Below are positions 26,515-36,098 of a stretch of DNA of 64,000 bases, piece by piece; the first letter of the stretch is position 1, and each line of letters starts with the position of its first letter. The stretch spans positions 1 through 64,000 of the forward strand of contig JAGCJX010000015.1 in NCBI GenBank assembly GCA_017647795.1, written 5' to 3'. This DNA comes from Bacteroidales bacterium (GTDB lineage: Bacteria > Bacteroidota > Bacteroidia > Bacteroidales > UBA932). Both the position numbers and the translations under genes were made by a program. The notes beneath the pieces are model-generated. The model did no database searches. It had not been told where the DNA came from and saw only the letters and a program-made list of their open reading frames with translations.

Positions 26515-26522
26515 CAAATTTA
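26515..26522 (-). promoter_or_regulatory. -7 promoter element for galK
   Basis: Minus strand reads TAAATTTG, exact TAnnTTTG. Confidence 0.6.
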
Positions 26523-26556
26523 GTCAATATTCTAAGAAAACCTATAAATTAATTCC

Positions 26557-26564
26557 TATCTTTG
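26557..26564 (+). promoter_or_regulatory. -7 promoter element for mutA-mutB
   Basis: TATCTTTG, exact TAnnTTTG. The transcript would have a leader of about 45 bases. I see no recognisable cobalamin riboswitch in it; it is too short for one. Confidence 0.65.
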
Positions 26565-26614
26565 CGGAGTTTATAATCTTGTAGACAACACAACAATTTT
26601 AATTTCATACTTAT

Positions 26615-28504
26615 ATGACAGAAAAATTATTTGCTGAATTTCCGCCTGTATCGACAGAACAGTGGGAAGAAGTGATCGTCAAAGACCTTAAGGGGGCCGA
26701 TTACGAGAAAAAACTCGTTTGGAAAACCCAAGAAGGTTTTTCGGTTAGACCTTACTATCGCGCTGAAGATCTGAAAGGTCTGCAGTTTTTGGGAACCCTT
26801 CCGGGACAATTCCCTTACGTTCGCGGCACCAAAACCGACAACAACTGGTTGGTTCTCCAATCTGTATGCTGCTGCGAAGGCTACGAAGTGGCCAACAAGA
26901 AAGCCTTGGATATCTTGAACAAGGGTGTTGAATCCATCGGTTTCCACATTGATGGCAGCAAAGTATTGACTCAAGCTGACTTCGAAACCTTGTTGAACGG
27001 TATCTGCTTGACTGCAGCTCCTGTAAACTTCTTCGGTTGCTGCTTGTCAACCGCTGAAACTTTGGACAACTTCTTGGCTTACATCAACGCCAAAGGTTAC
27101 CAACCGGACGCAGTTCGCGCTTCCTTCGACTTTGACCCGATCAACGCATTGACCCAAAGCGGAAACTTCTGCAAAGAAGACTCTTTCGCTGCCTTGAGAG
27201 CTTGCATCGAAAAAACCGCTGCTTACCAAAACATCACTGTAGTGAACGTAAACGCAGCTACCTTCAACGGCGCTGGTTCTACCCTCAGCCAAGAACTCGG
27301 TTTCGCATTGGCAGCTGGTAGCGAATACTTGGCACAATTGACCGAACTCGGCGTTTCTGCACGTGCGGCTGCCAAGAGCATCAAATTCTCTTTTGCAATC
27401 GGAAGTTCTTACTTCATGGAAATTGCAAAATTCCGTGCTGCCCGTATGTTGTGGGCGAACATCGTTGACACCTTCGGTGCTGAAGGACAATGCGCGAAGA
27501 AAATGTTCATCCGCGCTACCACCAGCGAATGGAACCAAACTGTTTACGATGCATACGTAAACATGCTCCGTGGTACTACCGAAGCGATGAGTGCTGCTTT
27601 GGCAGGTGTGGATGAAATGGAAGTTCTCCCGTACGACTTCGCATTCCGCGCTCCCACCGAATTCTCTGCCCGCATCGCTCGCAACGTTCAAATTTTGTTG
27701 AAAGAAGAATCTGGCTTCGACAAAGTGGTTGACCCGGCTGCTGGTTCTTACTTCATCGAAAACTTGACCGACTCTATGGCTACCGCTGCTTGGAACCTCT
27801 TCCAAAAAGTAGAAGAAGCTGGCGGATACATCGAAGCATTCAAAGCTGGATTCATCCAAGGCGAAGTGAAAGCCGTTGCTGAAAAACGTGCGAAGAACAT
27901 CGCTACCCGCCGCGAAATTTTGCTCGGTACCAACCAATACCCGAACTTCTTGGAAAAAGCAGAAGACTGCATTACCAAAGATATCGTAAACCAAAACGTT
28001 CAAACATGCTGTGGTCAAGTTTGCGAATGCACTTGCGAAAACCGCATCGCTGAACCGCTCCGCACTTACCGTGGTGCTCAAGAATTTGAAGCTTTGCGTT
28101 TCGCTACCGACATCAGTGGCGTTGAACCGAAAGCCTTCATGTTGACCTTCGGTAACTTGGCCATGTGCCGTGCACGTAGCCAATTCGCTTCCAACTTCTT
28201 TGCTGTTGCCGGTATCCGCATCATGGACAACAACCGCTTCGCAACCATCGAAGAAGGCGTTAAAGCCGCTTTGGAATCCCAAGCTCAAATCGTAGTAGCT
28301 TGCTCATCCGATGACGAATACGCTGACGCTGTTCCGCAAATCGCTGAATTGCTCGGTGACAAAGCCATCCTCGTTGTTGCTGGTGACCCCGCTTGCAGAG
28401 CAGAACTCGAAGCAAAAGGCATCACCAACTTCATCAACGTGAAGAGCAACGTACTCGAAACGCTGAAAGAATACCAAGCAAAATTGGGAATCCAAGCCAT
28501 TTAA
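26615..28504 (+). CDS. mutA: Methylmalonyl-CoA mutase, small subunit
   Basis: Non-catalytic partner of MutB in the B12-dependent conversion of succinyl-CoA and methylmalonyl-CoA, central to propionate formation in Bacteroidales. The 629-residue protein has the TIM-barrel half ([46 protein letters not shown]) and a C-terminal B12-type domain that lacks the cobalt-binding DxHxxG motif, as expected for this subunit. Codon use (frequent GCT, GAA, AAC, ACC) suggests high expression. mutB starts 25 bases later. Confidence 0.96.
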   Translation: MTEKLFAEFPPVSTEQWEEVIVKDLKGADYEKKLVWKTQEGFSVRPYYRAEDLKGLQFLGTLPGQFPYVRGTKTDNNWLVLQSVCCCEGYEVANKKALDILNKGVESIGFHIDGSKVLTQADFETLLNGICLTAAPVNFFGCCLSTAETLDNFLAYINAKGYQPDAVRASFDFDPINALTQSGNFCKEDSFAALRACIEKTAAYQNITVVNVNAATFNGAGSTLSQELGFALAAGSEYLAQLTELGVSARAAAKSIKFSFAIGSSYFMEIAKFRAARMLWANIVDTFGAEGQCAKKMFIRATTSEWNQTVYDAYVNMLRGTTEAMSAALAGVDEMEVLPYDFAFRAPTEFSARIARNVQILLKEESGFDKVVDPAAGSYFIENLTDSMATAAWNLFQKVEEAGGYIEAFKAGFIQGEVKAVAEKRAKNIATRREILLGTNQYPNFLEKAEDCITKDIVNQNVQTCCGQVCECTCENRIAEPLRTYRGAQEFEALRFATDISGVEPKAFMLTFGNLAMCRARSQFASNFFAVAGIRIMDNNRFATIEEGVKAALESQAQIVVACSSDDEYADAVPQIAELLGDKAILVVAGDPACRAELEAKGITNFINVKSNVLETLKEYQAKLGIQAI

Positions 28505-28529
28505 TTCCAAACCTTAAAAATTTATACCT

Positions 28530-30626
28530 ATGCGTCCGAATTTTAAAGACATTCAATATACCAAGGAAACTTGGAAGACTCCGGAGCAGATCGAAGTAAA
28601 GAGCATCTACACCGAAGCCGACCTCGAAGGAATGGAACATTTGAACTACGCTGCCGGTGTAGCTCCCTTCCTTCGCGGACCTTACAGCACCATGTACGTG
28701 CAAAAGCCGTGGACCATCCGTCAATATGCCGGCTTCTCCACCGCTGAAGAATCCAATGCATTCTACCGCAGAAACTTGGCGGCAGGTCAAAAAGGTCTTT
28801 CTGTGGCCTTCGACTTGGCAACACACCGTGGATACGATGCGGACCACCCGCGCGTAGTTGGTGACGTTGGTAAAGCCGGTGTGAGCATCTGCAGCGTAGA
28901 AGACATGAAAGTCCTCTTCGACCAAATTCCGTTGAACAAAATGTCTGTTTCCATGACCATGAACGGTGCTGTGCTTCCGATTATGGCATTCTACATCGTA
29001 GCTGGTTTGGAACAAGGTGCCAAATTGGAAGAAATGGCCGGTACCATCCAAAACGACATTTTGAAAGAATTCATGGTGCGTAACACTTACATCTACCCGC
29101 CGGAATTCTCTATGCGTATCATCGGTGACATCTTCGAATACACCTCGAAGTACATGCCGAAATTCAACTCCATTTCCATCTCAGGTTACCACATGCAAGA
29201 AGCAGGTGCAACTTGCGACATCGAAATGGCTTACACCTTGGCTGACGGTTTGGAATACCTCCGTACCGGTGTGAAAGCAGGTATCGACATCGACTCCTTC
29301 GCACCCCGGTTGTCCTTCTTCTGGGCAATTGGTATGAACCACTTCATGGAAATTGCTAAGATGCGTGCAGCTCGTATGATTTGGGCTAAATTGGTGAAAC
29401 AATTCAACCCGAAAAACCCGAAATCATTGTCGCTCCGTACCCACAGCCAAACTTCCGGTTGGTCACTCACCGAACAAGATCCCTTCAACAACGTTGCCCG
29501 TACTTGCGTCGAAGCAATGGGTGCCGCTTTGGGTCACACCCAATCCCTCCACACCAACGCACTTGACGAAGCGATCGCATTGCCAACCGACTTCTCCGCT
29601 CGTATTGCACGTAACACCCAAATCTACATCCAAGAAGAAACCAACGTATGCCGTTCAATCGACCCGTGGGCTGGTTCTTACTATGTAGAAAAACTCACCC
29701 AAGAGTTGGCTGAAAAAGCTTGGGCTCACATCCAAGAAGTAGAAGCCCTCGGTGGTATGGCAAAAGCTATCGAAAGCGGTATTCCGAAACTCCGCATCGA
29801 AGAAGCAGCTGCCCGCAAACAAGCTCGTATCGACTCAGGTAACGACACCATCGTAGGTACCAACAAATACCGTTTGGAAAAAGAAGATCCCATCGAAATC
29901 CTCGACGTGGACAACACCAAAGTACGCGAATCACAAATCAAACGTTTGCAAGCTTTGCGTGCTAGCCGTGACGAAGCCAAAGTCAAAGAATCTTTGGCAG
30001 CCATCACCGAAGCGGTTAAAAACAACTCTGGCAACTTGTTGGAATTGGCCGTTGAAGCTGCGAAGAACCGCGCTACCCTCGGCGAAATCTCTGACGCTTG
30101 TGAAGTAATTGTTGGACGTTATAAAGCTGTTATCCGTATGAACACCGGTGTTTACTCTTCAGAAGTAAAGAACGACTCAGACTTCGAAAAAGCAAAAGCT
30201 ATGGTTGCTGAATTCGCGAAGAAAGACGGTCGTCAACCTCGTATCATGATTGCGAAATTGGGTCAAGACGGTCACGACCGTGGTGCCAAAGTTGTGGCTA
30301 CCGGTTACGCTGACTGCGGTTTCGACGTAGATATGGGTCCCTTGTTCCAAACTCCGGAAGAAGCAGCTAAACAAGCCGTAGAAAACGACGTTCACATCGT
30401 GGGTGTTTCTTCTTTGGCTGCTGGTCACAAAACCCTCGTTCCTCAAATCGTTGCTGAATTGAAGAAATTGGGTCGCGAAGACATCTTGGTTGTTGTGGGT
30501 GGTGTAATCCCCGCACAAGACTACGATGCCTTGTACCAAGCAGGTGCTGCTGCAATCTTCGGTCCTGGTACCCCGATTGCTTTCGCAGCCATCAAGATGT
30601 TGGAATTGCTGAACGAACAATTCTAG
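28530..30626 (+). CDS. mutB: Methylmalonyl-CoA mutase, large (catalytic) subunit
   Basis: Adenosylcobalamin-dependent catalytic subunit, 698 residues. The N-terminal barrel shows [17 protein letters not shown] and [10 protein letters not shown] in the substrate-binding region, and [21 protein letters not shown] further on. The C-terminal B12 domain has [12 protein letters not shown] with the DxHxxG lower-ligand histidine (about residue 575-580), then [12 protein letters not shown] and VVGGVIP. It forms the MutAB heterodimer with the preceding gene. No meaB or epimerase gene lies in the window. A terminator follows. Confidence 0.97.
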   Translation: MRPNFKDIQYTKETWKTPEQIEVKSIYTEADLEGMEHLNYAAGVAPFLRGPYSTMYVQKPWTIRQYAGFSTAEESNAFYRRNLAAGQKGLSVAFDLATHRGYDADHPRVVGDVGKAGVSICSVEDMKVLFDQIPLNKMSVSMTMNGAVLPIMAFYIVAGLEQGAKLEEMAGTIQNDILKEFMVRNTYIYPPEFSMRIIGDIFEYTSKYMPKFNSISISGYHMQEAGATCDIEMAYTLADGLEYLRTGVKAGIDIDSFAPRLSFFWAIGMNHFMEIAKMRAARMIWAKLVKQFNPKNPKSLSLRTHSQTSGWSLTEQDPFNNVARTCVEAMGAALGHTQSLHTNALDEAIALPTDFSARIARNTQIYIQEETNVCRSIDPWAGSYYVEKLTQELAEKAWAHIQEVEALGGMAKAIESGIPKLRIEEAAARKQARIDSGNDTIVGTNKYRLEKEDPIEILDVDNTKVRESQIKRLQALRASRDEAKVKESLAAITEAVKNNSGNLLELAVEAAKNRATLGEISDACEVIVGRYKAVIRMNTGVYSSEVKNDSDFEKAKAMVAEFAKKDGRQPRIMIAKLGQDGHDRGAKVVATGYADCGFDVDMGPLFQTPEEAAKQAVENDVHIVGVSSLAAGHKTLVPQIVAELKKLGREDILVVVGGVIPAQDYDALYQAGAAAIFGPGTPIAFAAIKMLELLNEQF

Positions 30627-30650
30627 TCGTTCTCCCAATATTTGATTCAC

Positions 30651-30702
30651 AGACTCCTACACCTGTCCTGATTTTCTCGGGCAGATGTAGGAGTCTCTTT
30701 AT
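30651..30702 (+). terminator. Terminator after mutB
   Basis: AGACTCCTACACCTG (30651-30665) pairs with CAGATGTAGGAGTCT (30682-30696) with one mismatch, followed by CTTTATTTG. Confidence 0.75.
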
Positions 30703-30743
30703 TTGTGTATTCAATAAAAATTTTTTGATTTCCATAAAAATCT

Positions 30744-30751
30744 TATTTTTG
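30744..30751 (+). promoter_or_regulatory. -7 promoter element for lipoprotein/TPR-HTH pair
   Basis: TATTTTTG, exact TAnnTTTG, 24 bases before ATG 30776. It rules out the in-frame start at 30725. Confidence 0.65.
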
Positions 30752-30775
30752 CGGCCAATCTTAGTTTGCGTTATT

Positions 30776-31504
30776 ATGACTCAAAAAATAGCAAGATACG
30801 TTTTGATTCTCATTGGCTTGGGACTTCTCACCGCCTGCGGCTCTGCAGACCGCCTGCGAGTGGATTTACCCAAAGACTGGGAAGGTGCCTGGGTAATGTA
30901 CACCTTCCCCCTGGATGAGGCTCAACCGAAGGCACTCGTGGACACCTTGCAACCGGACCGCCACCGCCTCACTTGGAACAAGGAAGGGACTGAAAACCTG
31001 GAAATCGTCCTCATCCCTGTGGGTGCGCCCCGTTTTGACAGACAAGGATCCTCCTACAAACTCCACCTCTACCTTACCCCCGAAGAACGTATCCGTGCTT
31101 CAGTTACGGGTACTCCCGAAGCTTTCACCTACGAAATCTCGGAAGGTAGCCGCCTCAATCGGGAAGTCTGCGCCTTTACAAACGCCTTCGCACCGGGATT
31201 GGAAGCAGAACGTCTGGCCATGAACCGGTTGTTCGATCTGTTGCAGGAAAAAAGAGAAACCAAAATCCGGATCGACAGTCTGTTGGCACCGGCCAAAGAG
31301 TCGCACATCGCCAACGGCAAGTTTGCCATTGATTATTACAAGGATCACACGCGCGATGTTGCTGCGAGCCACTACTGGTTGCACATCTTCTCCAGCGAAG
31401 CCATTGCCCTGACAACCCTGATGCCCAATGGCGTTCGCAACGGCCTGCTCAAACACCGCATTGACGCACGCCTACAACCCAAAGAACCGGTTCCCACCCG
31501 ATAG
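30776..31504 (+). CDS. DUF4369-like lipoprotein
   Basis: A 242-residue lipoprotein: MTQKIARYVLILIGLGLLTACGS carries the lipobox LTAC at about residue 20. The N-terminal half (aromatic strands, RASVTGTPEAFTYEISEGSRLN) looks like the DUF4369 domain usually fused to thioredoxin-like modules in Bacteroidota, but no CxxC thioredoxin domain follows. The second half is helical (RLAMNRLFDLLQEKRETKIRIDSLL). The family call is tentative. It lies 9 bases ahead of the TPR-HTH regulator, so both come from one promoter and may be functionally linked. Confidence 0.6.
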   Translation: MTQKIARYVLILIGLGLLTACGSADRLRVDLPKDWEGAWVMYTFPLDEAQPKALVDTLQPDRHRLTWNKEGTENLEIVLIPVGAPRFDRQGSSYKLHLYLTPEERIRASVTGTPEAFTYEISEGSRLNREVCAFTNAFAPGLEAERLAMNRLFDLLQEKRETKIRIDSLLAPAKESHIANGKFAIDYYKDHTRDVAASHYWLHIFSSEAIALTTLMPNGVRNGLLKHRIDARLQPKEPVPTR

Positions 31505-31513
31505 CAAGCATCG

Positions 31514-33274
31514 ATGAAAAGAGGAAGTTACCCGATTCTGATAACAACCTGCTGGTTCTGTTTGCTGGGCATCCTACTGCCCGGTACAGCACGTGCATCA
31601 GAACGAGATTCCCTCAAAAACCTGGCGAACATTCCGGGGGCAGACATGTCCCTGTACCATCTCTACACCGAACTTGCACCCAAAAGGTATGCGGAAGCGA
31701 TGAACTACGCAGCGCTGTTCGTCAAAGCCTTGGACACGACCTACGCAGATCCCATCGCCGCACGCATGTGCAACGCCGTGGCCGACTTTCACGAAAAAGA
31801 AGAATTTGTGTACTCGGATGCCATCGAATGGCGGATGCGCTCCCTGCACATGTACTCCCTGCTGGGAGACGATTTCGGAGCAGGCTATACCTTATACAAT
31901 CTATCACGCATCTATTACCGCCGAAGTGAGTTTCACCTCACCCTGCAAACGCTGGACAAAGCGCTGGACCTGCTCACCCCCTATGAACCGGCACCCATTG
32001 TGGCGGAATGCTACAACCTGTTGGGCGCCACGTACTTCATGTGCCAAGACTATCCCAATGCACAACGTCATTTTACCCGTTATGCGCAGGAGGTAATGGC
32101 ACGCCGGGACAGTATTAAAATCCCGGTAGCGCTGAACAACCTGGCGGTGTATGCCCAATCGCAAGGAGACACAACCCGCTGCCGTCAGCTCATCGAGACA
32201 TCCATCTCCATCTGCAAAGAGAAAAACAACCAGGAAATGCTGGCCCACAGCTACATCAACCTGATCAACAACCTGATTGAGAGTGGCAACATCGCCAAAG
32301 CAGAAAGCTACCTGGAGATGACCCGCCCGCTGGTGCATAATGCAGAAATGCGAGGGAAATGCCACACCAACGCAAGCCAGATTCACCAAATCAAAGAAGA
32401 TTGGGAGGCAAGCATTGCCTGCCTTTGGTCTGCGATTGAAGAATACAAAAAGGGCGAGTTTGAAATGGACCTGCGCAGTTGCTACAGCGACCTGATCGAA
32501 CTGTACAAAATCGTAGGAGATGACGAAAAAGTCAATGAGGTTGCCCTGGAACTCTACAACATCAGCAAACACCGCAAACTGGAAACAACCTACCAACAAC
32601 TCTTCCAGTACCAAAACGAAATCATCCAACAAAAGGAGATTGAGCGCAAACTTGAAAAAGAAAACAACCACCGGGTATTGATGGTGGTTTCCATTGGTGG
32701 CATACTCCTTTTTATAATGGGCGTAATCCTGTATTTCTGGAAAAGACGGGAAATCGTCCGCAGAAACGAGATCGAACTGCAGAAGGAGCGACTCATCAAT
32801 GAGAAGAACCAACAGGCCATCCGCAGCAAAAACGAGATCCTGGAAATTCGGCGGATGGAGGAATTCAAGGTGGACAGCATGCGTGCCGACGTCATTGAAC
32901 AACTGAACAGCCTCAAGCCGCTGATCAAAGAAAAAGAAGTCCGTGACCGGATCAACCAGATCTGCAACGAGATCGAAAAGAGCAAAGAAGGAGATCTGTG
33001 GGAAGAAATCAGCCAATACATTCCGGAGTTCAACAGCGAATTCTTCCAACGGTTGACACAAGACTTCCCGACCCTGTCCGTGAACGAGCGTCGTCTATGT
33101 GCCTTCCTCAACTTGAACCTCTCAACCAAAGAAATTTCAGAAATTACCCGCCAATCACCGCACAGCATCAACATTGCAAGGGGACGACTTCGTAAAAAAT
33201 TAGGTCTCACCGGTAGCGAATTGAGCATTCAGGAGTTTTTGACAAAATATAACCAACAAACTACAGAACAATAA
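31514..33274 (+). CDS. TPR-transmembrane-HTH regulator
   Basis: A 586-residue Bacteroidota-type signal-responsive regulator. It has a signal peptide or first membrane segment (ITTCWFCLLGILLPGTARA), six or more TPR-like helix pairs (about 40-350), a membrane helix (VLMVVSIGGILLFIMGVILYF, about 388-408), a long coiled-coil (about 410-475) and a C-terminal LuxR-like HTH (LSVNERRLCAFLNLNLSTKEISEITRQSPHSI, read here as LSVNERRLCAF then STKEISEITRQSPHSI). TPRs would sense in the periplasm while the HTH stays in the cytoplasm. No kinase or receiver domain is seen. Likely targets are nearby genes such as the large lipoprotein at 33567, but this is inference. Confidence 0.85.
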   Translation: MKRGSYPILITTCWFCLLGILLPGTARASERDSLKNLANIPGADMSLYHLYTELAPKRYAEAMNYAALFVKALDTTYADPIAARMCNAVADFHEKEEFVYSDAIEWRMRSLHMYSLLGDDFGAGYTLYNLSRIYYRRSEFHLTLQTLDKALDLLTPYEPAPIVAECYNLLGATYFMCQDYPNAQRHFTRYAQEVMARRDSIKIPVALNNLAVYAQSQGDTTRCRQLIETSISICKEKNNQEMLAHSYINLINNLIESGNIAKAESYLEMTRPLVHNAEMRGKCHTNASQIHQIKEDWEASIACLWSAIEEYKKGEFEMDLRSCYSDLIELYKIVGDDEKVNEVALELYNISKHRKLETTYQQLFQYQNEIIQQKEIERKLEKENNHRVLMVVSIGGILLFIMGVILYFWKRREIVRRNEIELQKERLINEKNQQAIRSKNEILEIRRMEEFKVDSMRADVIEQLNSLKPLIKEKEVRDRINQICNEIEKSKEGDLWEEISQYIPEFNSEFFQRLTQDFPTLSVNERRLCAFLNLNLSTKEISEITRQSPHSINIARGRLRKKLGLTGSELSIQEFLTKYNQQTTEQ

Positions 33275-33379
33275 TTTAACAACAATAGTATATTCAATGT
33301 ATAAATAGAAAAAAGGTATCGTATAAAACTTGTATAACCGAAACCTCAGGAAAGGACGCAGCGCATTCGGACCAACCTC
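33275..33379 (+). other. AT-rich intergenic stretch, no gene
   Basis: Between the regulator stop and the promoter at 33380 there is no supported ORF and no good hairpin, so the end of the regulator transcript is not defined here. Confidence 0.5.
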
Positions 33380-33387
33380 TATATTTG
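33380..33387 (+). promoter_or_regulatory. Intergenic -7 promoter element, candidate small RNA
   Basis: TATATTTG, an exact TAnnTTTG match, with no ORF before the terminator at 33457. Confidence 0.45.
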
Positions 33388-33392
33388 CAAGT

Positions 33393-33500
33393 GGAAAAAC
33401 TCTCTCAAATTGTTTTGCCACTTAAACTAAAAAAACAAATAATAAGGTTAAGGACGAAAACCGCTCAAATTTCCTTCCCAATTGAGCGGTTTTCTTATTT
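33393..33500 (+). ncRNA. Candidate small RNA or leader RNA of about 105 nt
   Basis: Starting about 6 bases after the promoter element, the sequence can fold GTGGAAAAA (33391-33399) with TTTTGCCAC (33413-33421) with one mismatch, then an unstructured A-rich part, and ends in a strong terminator hairpin (33457-33493) with a T-rich tail. No ORF of useful size lies inside. It could be an independent sRNA, or an attenuated leader of the lipoprotein gene, which however has its own promoter overlapping the terminator tail. No homology is claimed. Confidence 0.35.
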
Positions 33501-33502
33501 TT
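33457..33502 (+). terminator. Rho-independent terminator overlapping the next promoter
   Basis: AAAACCGCTCAAATT (33457-33471) pairs with AATTGAGCGGTTTT (33480-33493), then CTTATTTTTG. The T-rich tail overlaps the -7 element of the next gene. Confidence 0.8.
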
Positions 33503-33503
33503 G
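33496..33503 (+). promoter_or_regulatory. -7 promoter element for large repeat lipoprotein
   Basis: TATTTTTG, exact TAnnTTTG, inside the terminator tail. It gives a leader of some 57 bases to ATG 33567. Confidence 0.6.
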
Positions 33504-33566
33504 CACCCTGGCAGAACAACCATGAACATTATTAAACACCAATTAAATATCAACAATTCAAAAAAC

Positions 33567-35921
33567 ATGAAACAGGTTAAATTTTTAATCCTGGCATTCG
33601 TTATGCCCTTCTTGCTCGGCGTTACTGCATGTAATCCTGAAGAAGAAGTAAAACAACCTACTGTTACTTTGACTGCTGGAGAAGCATCTGCTACCAGCAT
33701 CACTTTCACCGCTACCACAGAAAACGCCACCCAAGCGGCTTGGATGGTTGTACCTGCTAGCGAAACGGCTCCGACTGCTGATGACGTTCTCGCAAACGGT
33801 CGTTCATTGCAAGTAAACAAAGCGGAAACCATCACCGTTCCGAACTTGAATCCTAGCACCGCTTACACCGTTGCTGTGGTTGCTGTTGGTGAAAAGAACA
33901 CCACCAACGCTTTCAAAACTATCGAAATGAGCACCAGCGCTCAAGAAGGTTTCTCTTTCCAACTCCAAATTACCATGGATGAGATCACCCACAACAGCGC
34001 ATCTTTCGTAGTTACCACCACCGACCAAGAAGCTGACTACTACTTGACCGTTGTTCCGGCTGCTGAACTCGAAGGCAAAGACGATGACACCGTATTCCGT
34101 GGCATCATTGCTAACGCAGAAACTGCTGCTACTGAAGCTGGCTTGACCATCTTCGAATGGATGCAAGAAGAAGGCTTGATCTTCCGCGGCAACCAAGAAA
34201 ACGAATTCACCGACTTGACTCCGGAAACTGCCTATGTAGTAATGGCGTTCGGTATCAATGCTGACAATGCTCGTACTTCTGACATCGTTCGCGAAGGCTT
34301 CGAAACCATCGAACACATCTACCCGTTGGTAATTGATGTAACCCTCGGCGAACCTACCGCCAACACCGTTCCGGTTACAGTGAATGTTAACGATGCAAAC
34401 TTGGCTTACTACATCACTGCTGTAAACGCAGCTTCTGTAGCAGATTACACCGACGACGAAATCTTCGAAGCATACATGGCTGAATGGGGCATGTACGCAG
34501 AAGAATACGGTATGAGCATCTACGAATTGCTGCTGCAATCCAACATGCTGTACAAAGGTGGCATTGAAGGAAATTTCACTCAACTCCTTGCAGAAACCGA
34601 ATATACCACCATCGCCTTCGGTTTGGGATCTGATGACACCCGTATCTCAGAAATGGTTCGCGTAGACTTCAAGACCCGCGCCGTAGAACAAACCGGTTTG
34701 ACATTTACCTTTGATGTAACCAACGTCACCGAAACTTCTGCTCACGTAGTAGTAACTCCTTCGGATATGAGTGCCAAATTCATCTGGCTCTGCCAACCGA
34801 TGAACGACCCGAACTGGACCGCAGAAACCATCATGAACGACTATGTTAACCAATGGCAAGGTTTCTTGAACTCAGGTTGGGGTACTTATACTGGCGTACA
34901 AGATTACACCATAAGCTTGATGGCAGGTACTACTTACTATTTGATCGCTTGGGGTTATGACGGTGGTATCACCTCTGAACCGCAAATGATTACCTTCGAA
35001 ACTTTGGCAGGTGCTGACATGTCTGAATTCGACTGCGAATTCGAAGTGATTAACTTGGATGCTCACAACGTAGACTTGGCAGTAACCCCGAACTACAACT
35101 CTATCTACTACCTCTTCGGTGCAACTCCGGACGATCAAGTAGACATGCCGACCTTGTTGAGCGAGATCGAACTCATGATTGAAGACGCTTACCTCCAATC
35201 TGTTGCATTCAACCCGCAAACCACCATTGCTGACGTGGTAGACCAAATGTGCTACAACGGCTACTCACGCGGTGTGATCAGCGACCTGACTGAAATGACC
35301 TCATACTCCGTATTTGCAATTCCGATTGGAACCGACGGTAAATGTGGCGAAAACTACAAGCTTATCAATGGTTTCTTCACCACCCCTGCCTTCCGCATTT
35401 CTGATGCAACTTTGACCAACGAAGTACACAAAGTATTCGACGGTACCGAGTCTCAAAATGCAGGTCTGTTCGGTGGTGCTGAAACCAGCGGCCGTGCCAT
35501 CCTCACTGCCAGCTTTGAAGCCAGCAGCGATGCTTACAAACTCTTCTACAGCATCAGCGACGGTGACATCACCGATGTGGAAGAATATCCCAACGAATAC
35601 TTGTGGAAAAATGCCGTTTGGTACGAAATCGAAGGAGGTCTGGAAGCAAATCCTTACCAATATTTCCTGACCGACTGGTCGTACACCTACACCATCATCA
35701 GCTACGCAACCGATGCGGCTGGTTACAGAGGTGTGGTTGACCGTACCTTGGTAACCGTGAAGAAGGAAAACATCTCTCCGATCGAAGAGCTGATCGAGAT
35801 GATCGAAGCAAGCAGCGCACCGGCACGCTACTGCGTAGCTCCGGAAGAAGAAGCTGCGTTCGAATTTGTTCCGACTCAAGAAAACAAAGTAGAAATGACC
35901 ATCAAAGGCTTGGCTCGCTAA
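33567..35921 (+). CDS. Large acidic lipoprotein with fibronectin III-like repeats
   Basis: A 784-residue lipoprotein. MKQVKFLILAFVMPFLLGVTAC ends in the lipobox, and CNPEEE places acidic residues right after the Cys, as in the lipoprotein export signals of Bacteroidota, so it is probably surface-exposed. The body has about five repeats of 90-130 residues with a shared beta-sandwich pattern: ITFTATTENATQAAW, ASFVVTTTDQEADYY, VPVTVNVNDANLAYY, AHVVVTPSDMSAKF, VDLAVTPNYNSIYY, each followed by LTPETAYVV- or MAGTTYYLI-like strands, typical of fibronectin III-like folds. A distinct C-terminal domain follows. Codon use suggests high expression. Ligand unknown. The start upstream at 33501 precedes the expected transcript start and is rejected. 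Confidence 0.75.
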   Translation: MKQVKFLILAFVMPFLLGVTACNPEEEVKQPTVTLTAGEASATSITFTATTENATQAAWMVVPASETAPTADDVLANGRSLQVNKAETITVPNLNPSTAYTVAVVAVGEKNTTNAFKTIEMSTSAQEGFSFQLQITMDEITHNSASFVVTTTDQEADYYLTVVPAAELEGKDDDTVFRGIIANAETAATEAGLTIFEWMQEEGLIFRGNQENEFTDLTPETAYVVMAFGINADNARTSDIVREGFETIEHIYPLVIDVTLGEPTANTVPVTVNVNDANLAYYITAVNAASVADYTDDEIFEAYMAEWGMYAEEYGMSIYELLLQSNMLYKGGIEGNFTQLLAETEYTTIAFGLGSDDTRISEMVRVDFKTRAVEQTGLTFTFDVTNVTETSAHVVVTPSDMSAKFIWLCQPMNDPNWTAETIMNDYVNQWQGFLNSGWGTYTGVQDYTISLMAGTTYYLIAWGYDGGITSEPQMITFETLAGADMSEFDCEFEVINLDAHNVDLAVTPNYNSIYYLFGATPDDQVDMPTLLSEIELMIEDAYLQSVAFNPQTTIADVVDQMCYNGYSRGVISDLTEMTSYSVFAIPIGTDGKCGENYKLINGFFTTPAFRISDATLTNEVHKVFDGTESQNAGLFGGAETSGRAILTASFEASSDAYKLFYSISDGDITDVEEYPNEYLWKNAVWYEIEGGLEANPYQYFLTDWSYTYTIISYATDAAGYRGVVDRTLVTVKKENISPIEELIEMIEASSAPARYCVAPEEEAAFEFVPTQENKVEMTIKGLAR

Positions 35922-35960
35922 GCTAAAATACAAGCAACCGACGACGGTTGTACACCTATT

Positions 35961-36002
35961 AAAAGGGCGGCTGAAAATCAATTTCAGTCGCCCTTTTTTT
36001 CT
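35961..36002 (+). terminator. Terminator after repeat lipoprotein
   Basis: AAAAGGGCGGCTGAAA (35961-35976) pairs with TTTCAGTCGCCCTTTT (35982-35997) with one G-T, followed by more T. Confidence 0.85.
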
Positions 36003-36019
36003 TTTCTCCTATTTTTTTA

Positions 36020-36027
36020 TAATTTTG
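36020..36027 (+). promoter_or_regulatory. -7 promoter element for etfBA-acd
   Basis: TAATTTTG, exact TAnnTTTG. The leader to ATG 36099 is about 65 bases, with no strong hairpin noticed. Confidence 0.6.
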
Positions 36028-36098
36028 TCTTCGTTAAAGTGGATAGTGTTGACCTAACGTACTAGAACCTAAGACATTACCCATAAAGCAGAAACAAT

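Noticed and set aside
26565..26614. Cobalamin riboswitch ahead of mutA
   Set aside because: The leader is only about 45 bases and shows no B12-box-like core.
27047..28288. A 413-codon minus-strand frame inside mutA
   Set aside because: Ser/Phe/Val-rich shadow caused by the strong codon bias of mutA.
33501..33566. Upstream TTG start for the repeat lipoprotein
   Set aside because: It lies within or before the expected transcript start and would bury the lipoprotein signal 22 residues inside the protein.
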